Origin: Crambe crambe
Lineage: Eukaryota; Porifera; Demospongiae; Poecilosclerida; Crambeidae
NCBI GenBank assembly: GCA_963924555.1
Contig: OZ004581.1
Span: 4,875,338-4,939,337, forward strand
Reading direction: 5' to 3'
DNA length: 64,000 nt
Shown here in pieces: positions 62,273-64,000 of the stretch (its first letter is position 1; each line of letters starts with the position of its first letter). A program made the translations under genes and the position numbers. The notes beneath the pieces were generated by a model. That model did no database searches and was not told the origin of the DNA. It was given only the letters and a program-made list of their open reading frames with translations.

Positions 62273-63482
62273 TCACATTCCTTGAGCTCGATTGCTCCAT
62301 TCAGGTACATGAACCAAAATGGCAGCTGCCATGTAGCAGGTATCAGTACTCATCTCATTGCCATAGTGAGGTGATACATAGGCTGGCAACTTTGGTTCAA
62401 ACTTCTGACACCATGTGATGTCACTGGCACTCTCAAAACCTTCTTCCTCAAAAAACATCTGCCAGTTTTGCTCCTGTGAATCATGTGCTATGGGATCATA
62501 CCCAGTCACCCACCACCAGGACTGGTCAGAGTAGCTGAAACCACGCTTATTATAATAAAGGTTTTTATCATCGTCACTTAAAATAGGGCTCACTTCTATA
62601 TAAAGCCCAAGTGATTTTGCAGCCAACAGCACAGTGCGATCAGATCCCTTCAGCAGGCTAGTTTCTGATTTTCCAACCTCCTCTTCAAAAACGTACGCAT
62701 GCTGACAGGCAAAGCCCAGGACTCCTCCTTCACGCAGAAAGTGTGGATGCTCAAGAGCTGATTTGAGATTGTTGTAGAATGGAGAGGTGGTGACATCTAC
62801 TGCTGGATAACATGAAGCATAATGGTAGAGGTTATAGGTCGAAGTAATGCGATACCCTTCAGTCACTGGAAGAATCTTGTGTTCCACATCACTGTAGAAA
62901 GCTGCCCACTGAATGGGCTCCTTAGCAGATGAAGACCAGTCATATACAACCACCTGTTGCTTGTTGTGTCTAGTGACCAGTGCTCCTCCAGTAAACTGAG
63001 ATGGCAGGCACACGACCAGACTGCCAAACATGTTCCCAGCACGTGGTGTATCTATGTGAGACTTGAAACACCCAGTTGGTCCTGTGTAGATATTCATCTT
63101 GTACAGTTCAGCACAGATATTGTGAACATCTGGAACCAAGGTCACACGTATTTCTCCTAAAATACCACTCTCAGAAAGCTGAAATGAAGAAAGGAACTTT
63201 TTGGGCTCAAGTGCATATGCATCCCTGTAGTTCTTATCAGTAATAGTTTCTTTTCCTTTCCCAAAATTTGCAAAGGTAGAAGATACGAGTATTTGCTGAA
63301 GATCGGCATCTGTCAGACCAGGGAAAGTAACTTGTTTCCACAACCCATTTTTTGTTATGATACACAAGCTGTACTTCAGAAGGTGTGGATATAGTGCCTC
63401 CACAAGTGAACCTTTCTGTAGCGATATCACCTAAAGACTTTACAATGGCAGATGCTGCCAAAGTTTCCATCATTTCAGCCAT
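62273..63482 (-). CDS. 2-oxoglutarate/Fe(II) dioxygenase (prolyl-4-hydroxylase-like), intronless, with one apparent frameshift
   Basis: The main frame, 63430-62273, contains GCFKSHIDTPR (H-x-D iron ligands), SLVVCLPSQFTGGALVTRH, and VEHKILPVTEGYRITSTYNL (distal His and the Arg that binds 2-oxoglutarate), the standard double-stranded beta-helix signature. It belongs to the large family of fungal and invertebrate 2OG oxygenases with FGKGKET before the core. The true start appears to be the ATG at 63482 in another frame: MAEMMETLAASAIVKSLGDI ... GGTISTPSEVQLVYHN is what this family has before the KNGLWKQVTFPGLTDAD that opens the main frame. The switch falls at a run of six T (63348-63353, A on the coding strand), so either an assembly error or a real one-base indel. 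Substrate unknown. Confidence 0.8.
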
Positions 63483-64000
63483 CTATAGCCAAGTACTTTT
63501 TTCCTTCCCGAAATTGTAGTATTTCCACAGATAAGCTTAGCTGACTCACAAATCACCTACAGATCCAAAATTTGGCAGTCTTCAAGATACAACCTTCACA
63601 TAGATCGGGATAAAATCAACTAAAATTGCAGAACTCATGTCTCTTATTTACCTGACCTAGCTAGTGAATTACTAGCTAGTGATCATACAATGTTATCTTC
63701 TAATATCCATGAAGAAATAATTCTGAAGGCAATTTTTGGATAGGGCTCAGGGCAAATCTGAGGCCCAGATGGAAGAGCCCACAACTAATTGCTAGGGGTA
63801 GGGTAGCTTAGGTGGCTGGGCTAGCCCTCATGTCATAGTAAAGAGTACATGTCAGAGTGTTAGTATATCTTATGAACAATAATTGCATGATGACAGGGAA
63901 TGCCACTACTAAGTTTCTTCCTTACTTCAGCATGCTCACAGGCTCCATAGTTAGGGAGGGAGAGGTGAGTGCCCAGGTTCTTTGTGATGAAAGGAGGGAA
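63483..64000. other. Upstream of the oxygenase gene; nothing recognised
   Basis: It should contain the promoter of the minus-strand oxygenase gene, but no TATA box at a convincing position was found. No repeats or exons seen. Confidence 0.4.

Overview
The window is eukaryotic, AT-rich genomic DNA. It has intron-split genes with GT-AG junctions, large gene-poor tracts and a very dense load of small inverted-repeat DNA transposons (MITEs). The gene content (ARM/HEAT plus HNH-like protein, MYND finger, TULIP-fold and toxin-like intronless genes, fungal/invertebrate-type 2OG oxygenase, chitinase-like protein) and short introns suggest an early-branching marine invertebrate, most likely a demosponge. 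That assignment is an inference; no ribosomal or mitochondrial marker is present to fix it.

Layout. 1-7.8 kb is repeats only: a 955-bp near-perfect palindrome, an ~820-bp inverted-repeat element, and an 822-bp tandem duplication in which only one copy carries a 573-bp MITE. 7.8-14.8 kb holds two divergently oriented paralogous three-exon genes for small Pro/Gln/Tyr-rich membrane proteins; an 879-bp transposon sits just upstream of the second. 17.3-18.0 kb has a zinc-finger-like ORF between inverted repeats. 19.9-20.7 kb has an ARM-like exon and a MYND terminal exon. 21.4-27.4 kb is a five-exon gene of about 1129 residues with helical repeats, an HNH-like zinc domain and a C-terminal Cys-rich domain.

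33-43.3 kb is a nested set of DNA transposons. The largest is a 9.0-kb CACTA (EnSpm) element with perfect 19-bp terminal inverted repeats and two multi-exon genes, a tnp2-type transposase and a 13-exon accessory gene; every junction checked keeps frame. It lies inside the end of another transposon, which in turn sits in the end of a small MITE.

44.9-46.2 kb and 52.8-54.1 kb are two intronless genes with good TATA boxes: a double-TULIP lipid-binding-like protein and a helical, toxin-like protein with a beta-trefoil-like tail. Between them is a tandem array of a ~232-bp unit grown from a MITE. 57.4-59.3 kb encodes a secretory-pathway chitinase-like protein ending in KDEL. 62.3-63.5 kb (minus) encodes a 2OG-Fe(II) oxygenase with one apparent frameshift in a homopolymer. 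The remaining space is simple repeats, MITEs and decayed gene pieces, including a Ser/Thr phosphatase remnant at 55.6-55.9 kb.
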